NCBI RefSeq assembly: GCF_009696315.1
Contig: NZ_VUMG01000003.1
Coordinates: forward strand, 1-64,000
DNA length: 64,000 nt
Direction: 5' to 3'
Origin: Cutibacterium porci
GTDB taxonomy: Bacteria > Actinomycetota > Actinomycetes > Propionibacteriales > Propionibacteriaceae
Part shown: in pieces, positions 9,278 through 17,693 of the stretch
How the letters are laid out: each line of letters opens with the position of its first letter
Numbering within the stretch: position 1 is the first letter of the stretch
Notes under the pieces: model-generated
Database searches by the model: none
What the model saw: the letters and a program-made list of their open reading frames with translations, nothing else
What the model was told of the DNA's origin: nothing
Program-made: the position numbers and the translations under genes

Positions 9278-10059
9278 GCGCCGTCGAAATTGCGTCAGTG
9301 GTCGCGGTGGTGGGTGCCGTGTTCACTTCGTTGCTCGCGTATGGTCTTGTGGCTTCTATCCGCCACGGTCGGGCCGCAAGTAAGACCTATGTGCCATCTT
9401 CTATTCATCGTTACCCATTAAGCACAGATAGCCCCAGCACTGAGTCGGTGTCATACACGGCCCGGCAGATCGACAAAATGATCGCTTTGCATGGTTGTCA
9501 GGCTGGGTTCTTGGTCACCGAGTCTGGGCTGGGCCTGTTCTTCAACCCGCACCGCCTCGACTATGACAAGGTCACCAGTTTGGTCTCTGAGTCTCTGGCA
9601 GAGCGGCTCCGTGGCCGTCAGAACACTTGCACGGGGAACACGGATGAGGCGACACGGACCCGGGCGTCGTGGCGTACCAAACCGGTGTACCAGGTGAACA
9701 AGAGAGTCATTTCTCTATCCGTGGCGGCGTCCTTGGGGATCGCGATCGTCAGCTTCTGTGCCTCGCTGAGGTGGCGCGGAAAGTCGTCAGGCCGTGTCAA
9801 TCCAGGTTCCCCCTCATCTGACCACCACACCACAGCGACCCGTGGCCACCACACTCGTCTAGCCCCTGTCAAGGAGACCTCGACGACGGGTGACTCGCCG
9901 TCGGCACGTAACAGGCCGACCCATTGGATCGACTGTTCTCGGGCCAAGTGCTCGGCCCTCCACAATGTCGCCGCCGAAATCAGTGTTGATCCGACTGATG
10001 CTCCCACAACAAACCATTCCATGCGGCGCACCCTAGCTGGAAAGGATGAATCTCGATGA
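9274..10059 (+). CDS. Hypothetical prophage membrane protein
   Basis: Not recognised. The N-terminus has one membrane segment (IASVVAVVGAVFTSLLAYGLVAS, residues about 6-28), then a soluble region to about residue 125. It joins its neighbours by ATGA overlaps on both sides, and the ribosome binding site of the next gene (GAAAGGA) lies inside its end, which supports translation to 10059. The second half (from about residue 150) is Thr/Ser/His/Arg-rich and looks like the antisense of another gene, see 9618-10022. The real protein may be shorter through a sequence change. Confidence 0.5.
   Translation: MSAVEIASVVAVVGAVFTSLLAYGLVASIRHGRAASKTYVPSSIHRYPLSTDSPSTESVSYTARQIDKMIALHGCQAGFLVTESGLGLFFNPHRLDYDKVTSLVSESLAERLRGRQNTCTGNTDEATRTRASWRTKPVYQVNKRVISLSVAASLGIAIVSFCASLRWRGKSSGRVNPGSPSSDHHTTATRGHHTRLAPVKETSTTGDSPSARNRPTHWIDCSRAKCSALHNVAAEISVDPTDAPTTNHSMRRTLAGKDESR
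9618..10022 (-). CDS. Possible antisense lysogenic gene, N-terminally anchored protein
   Basis: The minus-strand frame encodes 134 aa that read like a real protein: an N-terminal hydrophobic helix (FVVGASVGSTLISAATLW) then a soluble domain rich in Val/Trp with alternating strands (SPVVEVSLTGARRVWWPRVAVVWWSDEGE) and a normal charged/hydrophobic mix to the end. It overlaps the second half of the plus-strand gene at 9274 almost entirely. It would be in the lysogenic orientation with repressor and integrase, but no strong ribosome binding site or promoter is seen. Unknown function; one of the two overlapping frames is probably not expressed. Confidence 0.35.
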   Translation of the reverse strand: MEWFVVGASVGSTLISAATLWRAEHLAREQSIQWVGLLRADGESPVVEVSLTGARRVWWPRVAVVWWSDEGEPGLTRPDDFPRHLSEAQKLTIAIPKDAATDREMTLLFTWYTGLVRHDARVRVASSVFPVQVF

Positions 10060-10277
10060 CTGCCGATAAGCCTCATATTACGTTGACTCGCGCCGAGTTC
10101 GATGCGGTGTTGGAGCTCCAGGAAACGGTTCAGGATGTGCTCATCGCAGAGTCAGCCCGTCGGCGAGTCTCGACGCTCACGCCGAACGACGCTGACGCTA
10201 TTGCCGAAGTGAATCTGCGTCTCTACCACGCTCTAACCCACCTGTATCACTCCTCAGGAGTGGAGTTCAAGTTATGA
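10056..10277 (+). CDS. Hypothetical prophage protein
   Basis: A 73-aa, mainly helical, soluble protein of no recognised family. ATG at 10056 has a good ribosome binding site (GGAAAGGATGA upstream) and overlaps the preceding stop. The next gene starts in its stop codon (ATGA). One of four small early genes packed with 4-bp overlaps. Confidence 0.7.
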   Translation: MTADKPHITLTRAEFDAVLELQETVQDVLIAESARRRVSTLTPNDADAIAEVNLRLYHALTHLYHSSGVEFKL

Positions 10278-10477
10278 GCGCCGAGAAGATCACCGTCGAC
10301 GAGGAGTACCTCATTCGCGTCATGGCGGTTGTTGCCGCCGCTCAGGCCCTTGCACGGGACCGCCGTCATGGTGTCCCGGAGCGGTTCATCTGCCTTGACA
10401 TGGACGTGATTGAGCAAGAGGTGGACGCGCTGCGGTACTGGGGTGCCGACCATATTGCCCGGGGAGGCCACCAATGA
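10274..10477 (+). CDS. Hypothetical prophage protein
   Basis: A 67-aa soluble helical protein, not recognised. ATGA overlaps on both sides. The sequence (MSAEKITVDEEYLIRVMAVV...) has normal amino-acid composition and codon use for the prophage. Confidence 0.7.
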   Translation: MSAEKITVDEEYLIRVMAVVAAAQALARDRRHGVPERFICLDMDVIEQEVDALRYWGADHIARGGHQ

Positions 10478-10665
10478 GGATTGTGTGGACTCGTCTTGCC
10501 GCCCTCATCGCCCTCACGGTCTCGGCCGTCTTGGACATTGTCGCGGGTGTTGCTGTGACTCATGGCCGCTATGACATGGCAGCGATGACTGTCATTGTTG
10601 GTGTTCTGCCTGCCCTGGTCATCGTGACTGCCCTGATCATGTGGGACGAGTGGGGATCGATATGA
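10474..10665 (+). CDS. Small two-helix membrane protein
   Basis: 63 aa with two hydrophobic segments (LAALIALTVSAVLDIVAGVAV and MTVIVGVLPALVIVTALIMW) separated by a short polar turn. Holin-like in layout, but it sits in the early operon while another holin candidate follows the amidase, so function is unknown. It overlaps both neighbours by 4 bp. Confidence 0.65.
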   Translation: MRIVWTRLAALIALTVSAVLDIVAGVAVTHGRYDMAAMTVIVGVLPALVIVTALIMWDEWGSI

Positions 10666-11492
10666 GCACCCCGACCGCTGTGTGGGACACTCCAGCGCTG
10701 ATGACTAGCCTCTCCCGGGCCGGTTGGGGAGACCTTGACGGACCGCGTATGGCCGGGGTCCGTCGCGTCCTTCAGGCCATCGTGGACCTGACCGATCACA
10801 GGTCTGGGGAGGGCACGATCACCCGTGCCCAGGTTGCTGACACAGCCGGGGGAATGTCCCTGCGCTGGACATCACGGTGTCTGCATGTCCTTCATGATCT
10901 GGGGCTCATCGTGTGGGTGCCCGGGTGGCTTGATCGAGGTCGACCCAGGCCGGGCACTGTCCGTATCTGTAAGCGTGCCCTGTCAGCCCTTATCCGGGCC
11001 GCCAGGGGCCGCCTCGAGTCTCGCCGGTCCCGCCGTGCCGCCGAGACTCGGACTCGGATCGCCTCGACGCTGACATGGACGACACAGGCCCCGAAATCGT
11101 GGCTCCGCAGGCATAACCCCTTGTCAGTCCGAGGGGAACTGAGTTCCACCCTTACTCCTTACAGGGGTATGTCCACCCCGACAGGCGGTGGGCACATACC
11201 CACCGCCACCACCACACCGGAAGAAGCAACCATGACTAAATGCGTTCACGGACTCAATAAGACCGATTGCACCACCTGCACCAGCTACCACAAGCCGAGC
11301 CGGCGTACGCCACTACCGCCCACGATTACTGAGCAGCCCATCATCCACTCAGGAGCCAGACAGGCGGGAACCCGGATCATCTGCGAGGTGTGCGGGCAAC
11401 CTATGCCGACATGCCTACGGGCTTCACTGGCCGACCCAAGCCGTCACCGACCACAACCAGTCACTGTGCCAGCCGACGAGGCACTGTCATGA
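10662..11492 (+). CDS. Winged-helix protein, likely replication initiator/early DNA-binding protein
   Basis: The 276-aa protein has an N-terminal winged-helix region (VLQAIVDLTDHRSGEGTITRAQVADTAG...TSRCLHVLHDLGLIVWVPG, residues about 28-85), a basic Arg-rich middle, a Pro/Thr-rich linker and a C-terminal part with cysteine pairs (CVHGLNKTDCTTC and CEVCGQPMPTC) that may bind zinc. This plan is common in helix-turn-helix replication proteins of small actinophages. It is the only replication candidate in the element. Start at 10662 is fixed by the ATGA overlap with the preceding gene. Confidence 0.65.
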   Translation: MSTPTAVWDTPALMTSLSRAGWGDLDGPRMAGVRRVLQAIVDLTDHRSGEGTITRAQVADTAGGMSLRWTSRCLHVLHDLGLIVWVPGWLDRGRPRPGTVRICKRALSALIRAARGRLESRRSRRAAETRTRIASTLTWTTQAPKSWLRRHNPLSVRGELSSTLTPYRGMSTPTGGGHIPTATTTPEEATMTKCVHGLNKTDCTTCTSYHKPSRRTPLPPTITEQPIIHSGARQAGTRIICEVCGQPMPTCLRASLADPSRHRPQPVTVPADEALS

Positions 11493-11782
11493 GGTGGGGA
11501 GGACGACGGGTAGCCAGACTCCGTGCTCAGGTCGTCGCTGTCTACGGAACTCGGTGTGTTCATTGCGGTGAGCTCATCGACCTGACTGTCCCGTCGACCT
11601 CGCCGATGGGACTGTCCGTGGAGCACCTTCAGCCTCGCTCGCAAGGAGGAACTGATGACATCACGAACTTGAGGCCGTCCCACCTCCACTGCAACACGGC
11701 CCGGCAGGCCCGACCAATCGGAGCGATCAGACGAGCCGAAGGCCGACCCGACTGGGCAACCCGGCCCGGACGGGCCGGTTGA
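11489..11782 (+). CDS. HNH endonuclease
   Basis: The 97-aa protein has a zinc-binding pair CVHC, the core SVEHLQPRSQGGTDDITNLRPSHLHCN (catalytic His in VEHLQPRSQGG, Asn and His of the HNH fold), and a basic tail. HNH proteins next to terminase genes are commonly required with the large terminase for cos cleavage during packaging. The ATG overlaps the stop of the preceding gene (ATGA). An upstream in-frame start at 11390 is in the shadow of that gene. Confidence 0.85.
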   Translation: MRWGGRRVARLRAQVVAVYGTRCVHCGELIDLTVPSTSPMGLSVEHLQPRSQGGTDDITNLRPSHLHCNTARQARPIGAIRRAEGRPDWATRPGRAG

Positions 11783-11906
11783 CCCAGCAGGCCGACCGGC
11801 TGCCGGGCCGTTTTCTCCGACAGGCCACCCCCTGGAAACCCCGCCCCCCATTTCCATTCCCCCCAAAAACTCAGGAAAAAACTGGGAAAACGACAGGATT
11901 AAAACA

Positions 11907-12230
11907 ATGACACAAAATAGGCCACTATTCGATGTTAAAGAACCTGAATATCATCAGGGTCCTATTGAAACCGCCGCCGACACCTCGATTGCATCGCTGA
12001 AAGAACACGAGCATCTCACCGAGGCTCACACTCTGATCGTCCAGATGATCCGCTCACTAGCGAGGGCCTGTGACCGTGGCCTGGACGCCCCGAAAGTTTC
12101 TATCGCCACGACCACGATGCTCCGCCAGCTCGGCGACCTCATGCTCACCCTGCCCGGCACCGAGATCGTCGCCGACGATCAAGCGACCGCCGATCTCATG
12201 GCCGCCCTCGAAGACCTCCGTAATGCCTGA
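11907..12230 (+). CDS. Terminase small subunit
   Basis: The 107-aa acidic, helical protein lies immediately upstream of the large terminase and overlaps it by 8 bp. Size, position and a helix-rich core (EAHTLIVQMIRSLARACD...) fit phage small terminases, although no signature motif is obvious. A 124-bp spacer separates it from the HNH gene. Confidence 0.7.
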   Translation: MTQNRPLFDVKEPEYHQGPIETAADTSIASLKEHEHLTEAHTLIVQMIRSLARACDRGLDAPKVSIATTTMLRQLGDLMLTLPGTEIVADDQATADLMAALEDLRNA

Positions 12231-13683
12231 CGACCGCCCACCATTCGACCTAGACGCTCTGAGGGCGCGAGACGCTGAACTCACAGGACGCCCCGCACCC
12301 TCGCCCCGCTGGGCACCCGGCACGCCACTCGGACGAAACCTCGGCGCGAAAGCGACGACTGTGTCACGGGCGATCGGCAAGCCACTCCAGCCCTGGCAAA
12401 TCCAGGCCGCGTCCAGGATCACCGAGCTGAATCCTGCCGGGTCACGCCTCACTTTTCGGTGGCCACTCGTGACCGTCCAGATCCCGAGGCAGGCCGGGAA
12501 GACCGTCCTCGCAGCCGTCCTCATGATTACCCGGGCCATGCTGTTCCCCGGCTCAGACATCCGCCACACCGCCCAGCTCGGCAAAGACGCCTCCGAACTG
12601 TGGGAGCACATGCGCGACTGGCTCACAGCCGACTCCTGCCCATATCGCCACATTGTGCAAGCGAAATCCGGGAAAGGCGACCAAACACTCAAATTCGCGA
12701 ACGGGTCAACCATCAGACCATTCCCGGTGAATCGGGAAGCCGGGCACGGGAAATCACCTGACCTTGTTTTCGTTGACGAGGCATGGGCATTCTCGGGAGA
12801 CGCCGGGACCGAGCTCCTGACCGCGATACGCCCCTCAATGATCACCCGCCGCGACCGACAGATCATCATCGTCTCGGCCGCTGGCGACCCGGACTCGCTG
12901 TGGTGGGACGATCTCGTCGCTCAGGGCCGGAAGGCCACCGCTGACCCATCCTCGACTCACTGTCACATCGAGTACGCCCCGCCCGACGACGCCGACCCTT
13001 TCGACCCCCGCACCTGGGAATATCACCCAGCTCTCGGACATCTCATCTCACTGACTGACCTCGCCGGGGAGGCGGGAGGTCCCCAAGAGCCCTTTATCCG
13101 CTCCTACCTCAACCGCTCGACGCGCCGCGACAGCGGCCTGGTCGACATGATGGCCTGGGACGGCCTCGCCGACGACGTCGAGGAGCCACCTTTCGGCACG
13201 ACCCTTCACTTCGGAGCCGATGTCGCCCTCGACCGCACCGCCGCCTCGATCTTCGCCGCCTGGTCCGACGACACCGGGCATACCTGGCTGATCCCCTGGG
13301 CGGTCCGGCCCGGGTGGCGATGGCTCATCGACGAGCTGGCCGACCTTATCCGTGACGGCCACGATGTCACCCTCGACGATGGAGGCCCCGCCCGGCTCGT
13401 CATCGACGCCCTCACTAAGGCCGGACTTCCACCCACCACTATGACCTCCCGCGACGCCTCCCTGGCCTGGACAACTATGGAATCCGCTATCAGTGACGCC
13501 ACCCTCACCCACACCGGGTCGCCATCGCTCCGCACCGCTCTGGTCGCCGCTCAAACCCGACAGACAGGGGACGTCACCAGCCTCTCCCGACGCCAGTCCC
13601 ACGGCCCTATCGACCCGCTCATCGCCGCGACCGCCGCCCTCCACGGCGCTCTCGACAGACCCCATGAAATCCAGGTGTTCTAA
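12223..13683 (+). CDS. Terminase large subunit
   Basis: The 486-aa DNA-packaging motor has an ATPase domain with Walker A-like PRQAGKT near residue 87 and Walker B DLVFVDEAWAF near 182, then an RNase H-like nuclease with an acidic residue in FGADVALDRTAAS and a second acidic cluster in DGGPARLVIDALTKAG. The ATG at 12223 overlaps the small terminase stop region (ATGCCTGA); the longer upstream reading is the shadow of that gene. Confidence 0.93.
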   Translation: MPDDRPPFDLDALRARDAELTGRPAPSPRWAPGTPLGRNLGAKATTVSRAIGKPLQPWQIQAASRITELNPAGSRLTFRWPLVTVQIPRQAGKTVLAAVLMITRAMLFPGSDIRHTAQLGKDASELWEHMRDWLTADSCPYRHIVQAKSGKGDQTLKFANGSTIRPFPVNREAGHGKSPDLVFVDEAWAFSGDAGTELLTAIRPSMITRRDRQIIIVSAAGDPDSLWWDDLVAQGRKATADPSSTHCHIEYAPPDDADPFDPRTWEYHPALGHLISLTDLAGEAGGPQEPFIRSYLNRSTRRDSGLVDMMAWDGLADDVEEPPFGTTLHFGADVALDRTAASIFAAWSDDTGHTWLIPWAVRPGWRWLIDELADLIRDGHDVTLDDGGPARLVIDALTKAGLPPTTMTSRDASLAWTTMESAISDATLTHTGSPSLRTALVAAQTRQTGDVTSLSRRQSHGPIDPLIAATAALHGALDRPHEIQVF

Positions 13684-13886
13684 TGCACTACACCGTCGAC
13701 TCATCAGCCCTCACCCACCTGCCAATCTGCCGCGACTGTGGATGGCGCGGCAATCCAGAAACGTCCAAGCTCGCCGCACTCATTGCCCTTCAACGCCACC
13801 AGCGTGACATTCACCCAGGAGAATCGCAGGGTCCCCTCAAATCCAACATCGCGCGCGCCCGCCGCGCCGCTATGGGCCGGAACTGA
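13683..13886 (+). CDS. Small zinc-finger-like protein between terminase and portal
   Basis: 67 aa with CRDCGW followed by RHQRDIH, a Cys2-His2-like spacing over about 25 residues, and a basic tail (SNIARARRAAMGRN). The ATG overlaps the terminase stop. Its place between terminase and portal is typical of small actinophages, but its role is unknown. Confidence 0.7.
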   Translation: MHYTVDSSALTHLPICRDCGWRGNPETSKLAALIALQRHQRDIHPGESQGPLKSNIARARRAAMGRN

Positions 13887-13906
13887 ATACTAGGGACCGG
13901 AAACTA

Positions 13907-15040
13907 GTGGACATGGGAGCACTAACCAGAACTGCAGAACGTCTCGGCCTCATCGTCCGCGAGTCCGCACCCGCGACCGCCGGGCAGCCCATGCGCTCCA
14001 TCATCCCCGACTCGCGGCCCGCTACGGTTACCGATGACCTCGCCTTGTCCCTTGATGCCGTGTACCGGGCCGTCCAGGTCCTCCAAACCGCCGCCGGGCA
14101 ACTCACTCTCGACGTGTGGCGAGGCGCGATCCAGATCGATCCGCCCTCGTGGGTGTTATCCCCCGACCCGTGGCGACCAACCTCTACATTCCTCGAAGAA
14201 ACCGTGGCGTCTCTCGCACTCCGGGGCAACGCTTTCTGGCAGATCAAGCGCAAAGGCAGCGGAGAGATCGTCGCCCTCACGATCCTCGACCCCCTCGGCG
14301 TGAACATCACCGTCTCACCGGCAGGGATCCCCACCTACCGGGTAGGAAGCTCCACCCTCACTCGACGCGACTGTGCGCATTTGGCACTCATGCGACGCCC
14401 CGGGGCACGCCATCCGCTCGGCCTCGGCCCGATCCAAGCCGCGCAAGCCCAAATCATCTCCGCTGTGGAGCTGAGACGCTACGCCGGGGCATGGATGGAC
14501 ACAAGCACTGTCCCTAACGGAGTCCTCACCTCCGACCAGCTCCTTACCGCCGACCAGGCGCGCACCATCAAGGACTCCTTCCTTGAGTCTGTCAAAGCGA
14601 CCGAGCCAGTCGTCCTCGGTCAAGGTACCGACTACCGCCCCCTCCTCCTCAAGCCCGATGAGGTCCAGTGGATCGACGCGCAACAACTCAACACCATCGG
14701 CATCGCCAGACTTTTCGGTATCCCGCCACGGCTGATCCTCGCCTCCCCCGATGGCGGCACTGAAACCTACTCCAACCAGCAGCAGGAAGAACTTTCATTC
14801 GTGCGCTGGACCCTCATGGCCTACCTGCGTCAGATCGAGGCAGCCGTCTCCTGGCTACTGCCCCGGGGCAACACCGCCCGATTCAACCTCGACGCGATCC
14901 TGAGACCCGACACCCTGACCCGCTACCAGGCCCACAAGGTCGCCCTGGACTCCGGATTCCTCACCATCGATGAGGTGCGCCGCATCGAAGGCCTCGAACC
15001 CCTTACCCAAGCCACTACCCAGGAGGACGCGAATGTCTGA
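13907..15040 (+). CDS. Portal protein (HK97 type)
   Basis: The 377-aa protein has the HK97-type portal pattern: LSLDAVYRAVQVLQTAAGQL near the N-terminus, ALRGNAFWQIKR, PLGVNITV, the GLGPIQAAQ segment, and the stem region IARLFGIPPRLILASPDGGTETYSNQQQEELSFVRWTL. It forms the dodecameric DNA channel. Start is GTG at 13907 or ATG at 13913. It overlaps the protease-capsid gene by 8 bp. Confidence 0.92.
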   Translation: MDMGALTRTAERLGLIVRESAPATAGQPMRSIIPDSRPATVTDDLALSLDAVYRAVQVLQTAAGQLTLDVWRGAIQIDPPSWVLSPDPWRPTSTFLEETVASLALRGNAFWQIKRKGSGEIVALTILDPLGVNITVSPAGIPTYRVGSSTLTRRDCAHLALMRRPGARHPLGLGPIQAAQAQIISAVELRRYAGAWMDTSTVPNGVLTSDQLLTADQARTIKDSFLESVKATEPVVLGQGTDYRPLLLKPDEVQWIDAQQLNTIGIARLFGIPPRLILASPDGGTETYSNQQQEELSFVRWTLMAYLRQIEAAVSWLLPRGNTARFNLDAILRPDTLTRYQAHKVALDSGFLTIDEVRRIEGLEPLTQATTQEDANV

Positions 15041-16580
15041 CATTGAGACTCGTGCCGTCATCCTCGACACCCGCACCGATACCCAGCCCGACGACATTCG
15101 CACGTTCACCGGACGCGTCGTGCCCTGGAACACGCCCACCACCCTGTTCCCTGGGCTGCGAGAACAGTTCGCCCCCGGCTCGGTACGCATCGACCCCGAC
15201 CAGCCGCCCATGTTGTTCCGCGACCACAGGACCCCGATCGGCCGCATCACCGCCCTCGACGACCACGACGACGGCCTACACGTCACCGGGCATATCTCGG
15301 CGACTGCCACCGGCGACGACACCCTGACCCTCATCCGTGACGGCGTACTCGACCGCATGTCGATCGGGTTCGAGCCCGTCGCCGCCGACGAGACCCGCGA
15401 CGCCGACGGAACCCTCATCACCCGCACCGACACCATCATCCGCGAGGCCTCAATCGTGCCTTTCCCCGCCTACCCGACCGCACAAATCACCGAACACCGC
15501 CACCAGGAGGACCACATGACTGACCAGATCACCCGAGCCGACCTTGACACCCTCGCCACCCGCGCCGACCTCGACGAGCTGACCCGCCGCGTCGAGACGA
15601 TCACCGCGGCACCCGCCCAGGAGCGTCGCGATACCCGCAGCGCCGGACAGATCATCAAGGCGATCATCGCCGGGGATTCCGCCACAATCGACGCCGCGAA
15701 CCGCTGGCAGGACAGGGCCTACCAGGGAGCTGGCCTCGACGACATTCCCGCCACTATCCCTGCCGGTATCGAATCATTGGTCCAGGTCATCGACACTGCT
15801 AACCCGGTTGCCGGACTATTCAAGACCGCAGGCCTTCCAGCAACCGGCATGCAGGTGAACTTCCTCAAAATCAAAGACAAGACGATCAAGGTCGGCAAGC
15901 AGTCTTCCCCAGGCGCTGATCTGCCCGGCCCATCCAAAGTCGCCTTCGAGACCGCCTCGGCACCGATCGAGGTATTCGGAGGCTGGACCGAACTCGACCT
16001 TGTCACCGTGCAGCGCATGGAGGTTCCCGAACTCGACACGATGCTTAAGGCCATGGCCGTCGAGATCGGCAAGGCCCGCGCAGACCGCCTACTCACCGCC
16101 CTCAAGAGTGCTGTTGACGAGCGCAAATCCACCGACAAGGTCAGTATCTCAGCCGTGACCTCCGCTGACGCCTGGTCCGACGCGATCGTCGACGCACAGA
16201 TCAAGTTCCTCGACACCGGTGTTCCCCTCGACGGCCTCCTCGTCTCGCCCGACGTATTCAAGGAGCTGCGCAAGCTCAAGGACACCTCAGGGCACTGGCT
16301 CATGGGCACCTTCGGCACCAACAACAACATCCAGGGCGTCATCGACGGGCTGTCGGGTCAGCTCGGCCCCATCCGCGTCACCCTATGGAACAAGGCCGAT
16401 GCGAACACCATGACATTCTGGGCACGCGACGCCGTGTCGATCCGCACCAACGGTGTCGTCCAGCTCCAGGACACCAACGTCATCAACCTCACCGGCCAGT
16501 GGAGCCTCCACCAACTCTCGGCCACCTGCGTCGAGCGTCCCGACCTTCTCCTCCCCGTCGTTGTCGGTGCCGGAGCCTGA
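15033..16580 (+). CDS. Prohead protease - major capsid protein fusion
   Basis: A 515-aa fusion. Residues 1 to ~155 form an HK97-type prohead serine protease: catalytic His in MLFRDHRTPIGR and Ser in GVLDRMSIGFEPV. Residues from ~162 begin with a coiled-coil delta/scaffold segment (ITRADLDTLATRADLDELTRRVE) and continue into the HK97-fold capsid (SLVQVIDTANPVAGLF...VFGGWTELDLVTVQRMEVPELDTML). The ATG at 15033 has AGGAGG 5-8 nt upstream. A second, equally strong ribosome binding site sits at the domain junction (15505-15518) and would give a 354-aa capsid alone. Such fusions are known in tiny actinophages. Confidence 0.93.
   Translation: MSDIETRAVILDTRTDTQPDDIRTFTGRVVPWNTPTTLFPGLREQFAPGSVRIDPDQPPMLFRDHRTPIGRITALDDHDDGLHVTGHISATATGDDTLTLIRDGVLDRMSIGFEPVAADETRDADGTLITRTDTIIREASIVPFPAYPTAQITEHRHQEDHMTDQITRADLDTLATRADLDELTRRVETITAAPAQERRDTRSAGQIIKAIIAGDSATIDAANRWQDRAYQGAGLDDIPATIPAGIESLVQVIDTANPVAGLFKTAGLPATGMQVNFLKIKDKTIKVGKQSSPGADLPGPSKVAFETASAPIEVFGGWTELDLVTVQRMEVPELDTMLKAMAVEIGKARADRLLTALKSAVDERKSTDKVSISAVTSADAWSDAIVDAQIKFLDTGVPLDGLLVSPDVFKELRKLKDTSGHWLMGTFGTNNNIQGVIDGLSGQLGPIRVTLWNKADANTMTFWARDAVSIRTNGVVQLQDTNVINLTGQWSLHQLSATCVERPDLLLPVVVGAGA
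15505..15518 (+). promoter_or_regulatory. Internal ribosome binding site and in-frame ATG for capsid alone
   Basis: AGGAGG (15505-15510), a 5-nt spacer, then ATG (15516-15518) in the frame of the fusion and exactly between the protease and the delta-capsid regions. This is a canonical translation start inside a gene, predicting a separate capsid product of 354 aa made in excess over the protease fusion. Confidence 0.7.
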
Positions 16581-16582
16581 CG

Positions 16583-16903
16583 ATGATTCCCGTTGACATC
16601 CCTGTCGGGGTCTTAGCTGAGCGTATCGGCGCTGATCCGTCCCGCGTCGATGCGCTCACCGAAACCCTCGACGAGGCCACGGCCATCGTCTCCCGCATCG
16701 TCGGGGACGTGACTGTTCCGGCACCGGTCCTACGTCGTGCCATCATCGACACGTCAGCGGACCTGTGGAACGCGCGCTCGTCCCCGAACGGGGTCGCCAC
16801 GTTCGCCGACGCTAACGGCACCGTGCCACTGAGGGTGTCCCGTGACCGCTCGGCCACGGCCCGCACCCTCCTGCGACCCTGGCTCCCGCCGGTGATCGCA
16901 TGA
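16583..16903 (+). CDS. Head-tail connector (adaptor) protein
   Basis: 106 aa, helical, following the capsid gene by 2 bp. The pattern LAERIGADPSRVDALTETLDEATAIVSRIVG...RRAIIDTSADLWNARSSPNG resembles gp6/gp15-type connectors that bind below the portal. The longer upstream frame is a shadow of the capsid gene. Overlaps the next gene by 4 bp. Confidence 0.75.
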   Translation: MIPVDIPVGVLAERIGADPSRVDALTETLDEATAIVSRIVGDVTVPAPVLRRAIIDTSADLWNARSSPNGVATFADANGTVPLRVSRDRSATARTLLRPWLPPVIA

Positions 16904-17262
16904 TCTCAGAAGCCCGCAGCCGCGTCGCAGCCCAGGCCACCCGGGCCTGCCCAGGCGTGCCAGTCCATCAGTCCGTCCCGGCCCGCCTGGACCTTCCCGC
17001 CATCCTCATCACCGAGGGAACCCCGTTCATCACTACGGCACGGTTCGGGACCTGGTCGATCGCCTGGCGAGTCCTCGTGATCGCCCGCCCCGGAGACAAC
17101 TCCACGATGATCGGCTGGCTCGACGACACCGTCTCCGCCCTCATCGACGGCATCGACGATCTCACCGAGGTCGAGCCGTTCACCACGATGACCGGCCCCG
17201 ACGGTCAACTCCTCCTCACCTGCGCACTCACCATCACCACCATGGAAGGAATGAACCCATGA
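16900..17262 (+). CDS. Head-tail/tail terminator-like protein
   Basis: A 120-aa alpha-beta protein at the position of the tail terminator, between connector and tail tube. The pattern of an N-terminal helix, central strands (WSIAWRVLVIARPG) and a helix DDTVSALIDGIDDL fits that fold, but no definitive motif is seen. ATGA overlaps on both sides. Confidence 0.65.
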   Translation: MISEARSRVAAQATRACPGVPVHQSVPARLDLPAILITEGTPFITTARFGTWSIAWRVLVIARPGDNSTMIGWLDDTVSALIDGIDDLTEVEPFTTMTGPDGQLLLTCALTITTMEGMNP

Positions 17263-17693
17263 CCTCAAAGAGAATCTACGGCCGCAAGTTGTGCATGTTG
17301 GTCGGTCAGGACCGCTATGACGGCGACGTCATCTCCTACACGCTCAGCCAGGATGACAAGGCCGACGGGTTGACGTTCGGCGACATCGCCACCGGCATCA
17401 TCTCCGGGACATTGAAGATCAAGGCCATCCAGTCCACCGAGGCCAAGTCGTTCTGGCGATTCTGCTGGGAGCACACCGGGGAAGCGGCCAAGGTCCGTCT
17501 CGCCCCCCACGGCAACGAGACAGCCTCCGACGCCGAGCCGTTCGTCGACTTCGAGGCCACCATCGGCAACATTCCCGACCTCGGTGGGGATGCCGGCGTC
17601 GACAGTGTCTTCGACTTCGAGACCGAGTGGTCCGGCCGCATCACCAAGACCCTCGTCTCCTCCGGGGCTCTGACCGCAGTTGACAGGGGCTGA
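17259..17693 (+). CDS. Major tail (tube) protein
   Basis: The 144-aa, beta-rich protein (YGRKLCMLVGQDRYDGDVISYTLSQ...FDFETEWSGRITKTL) sits at the tail-tube position upstream of the chaperones and tape measure. Small for a tube protein but in keeping with the reduced genome. Starts in the stop of the preceding gene. Confidence 0.75.
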   Translation: MTSKRIYGRKLCMLVGQDRYDGDVISYTLSQDDKADGLTFGDIATGIISGTLKIKAIQSTEAKSFWRFCWEHTGEAAKVRLAPHGNETASDAEPFVDFEATIGNIPDLGGDAGVDSVFDFETEWSGRITKTLVSSGALTAVDRG

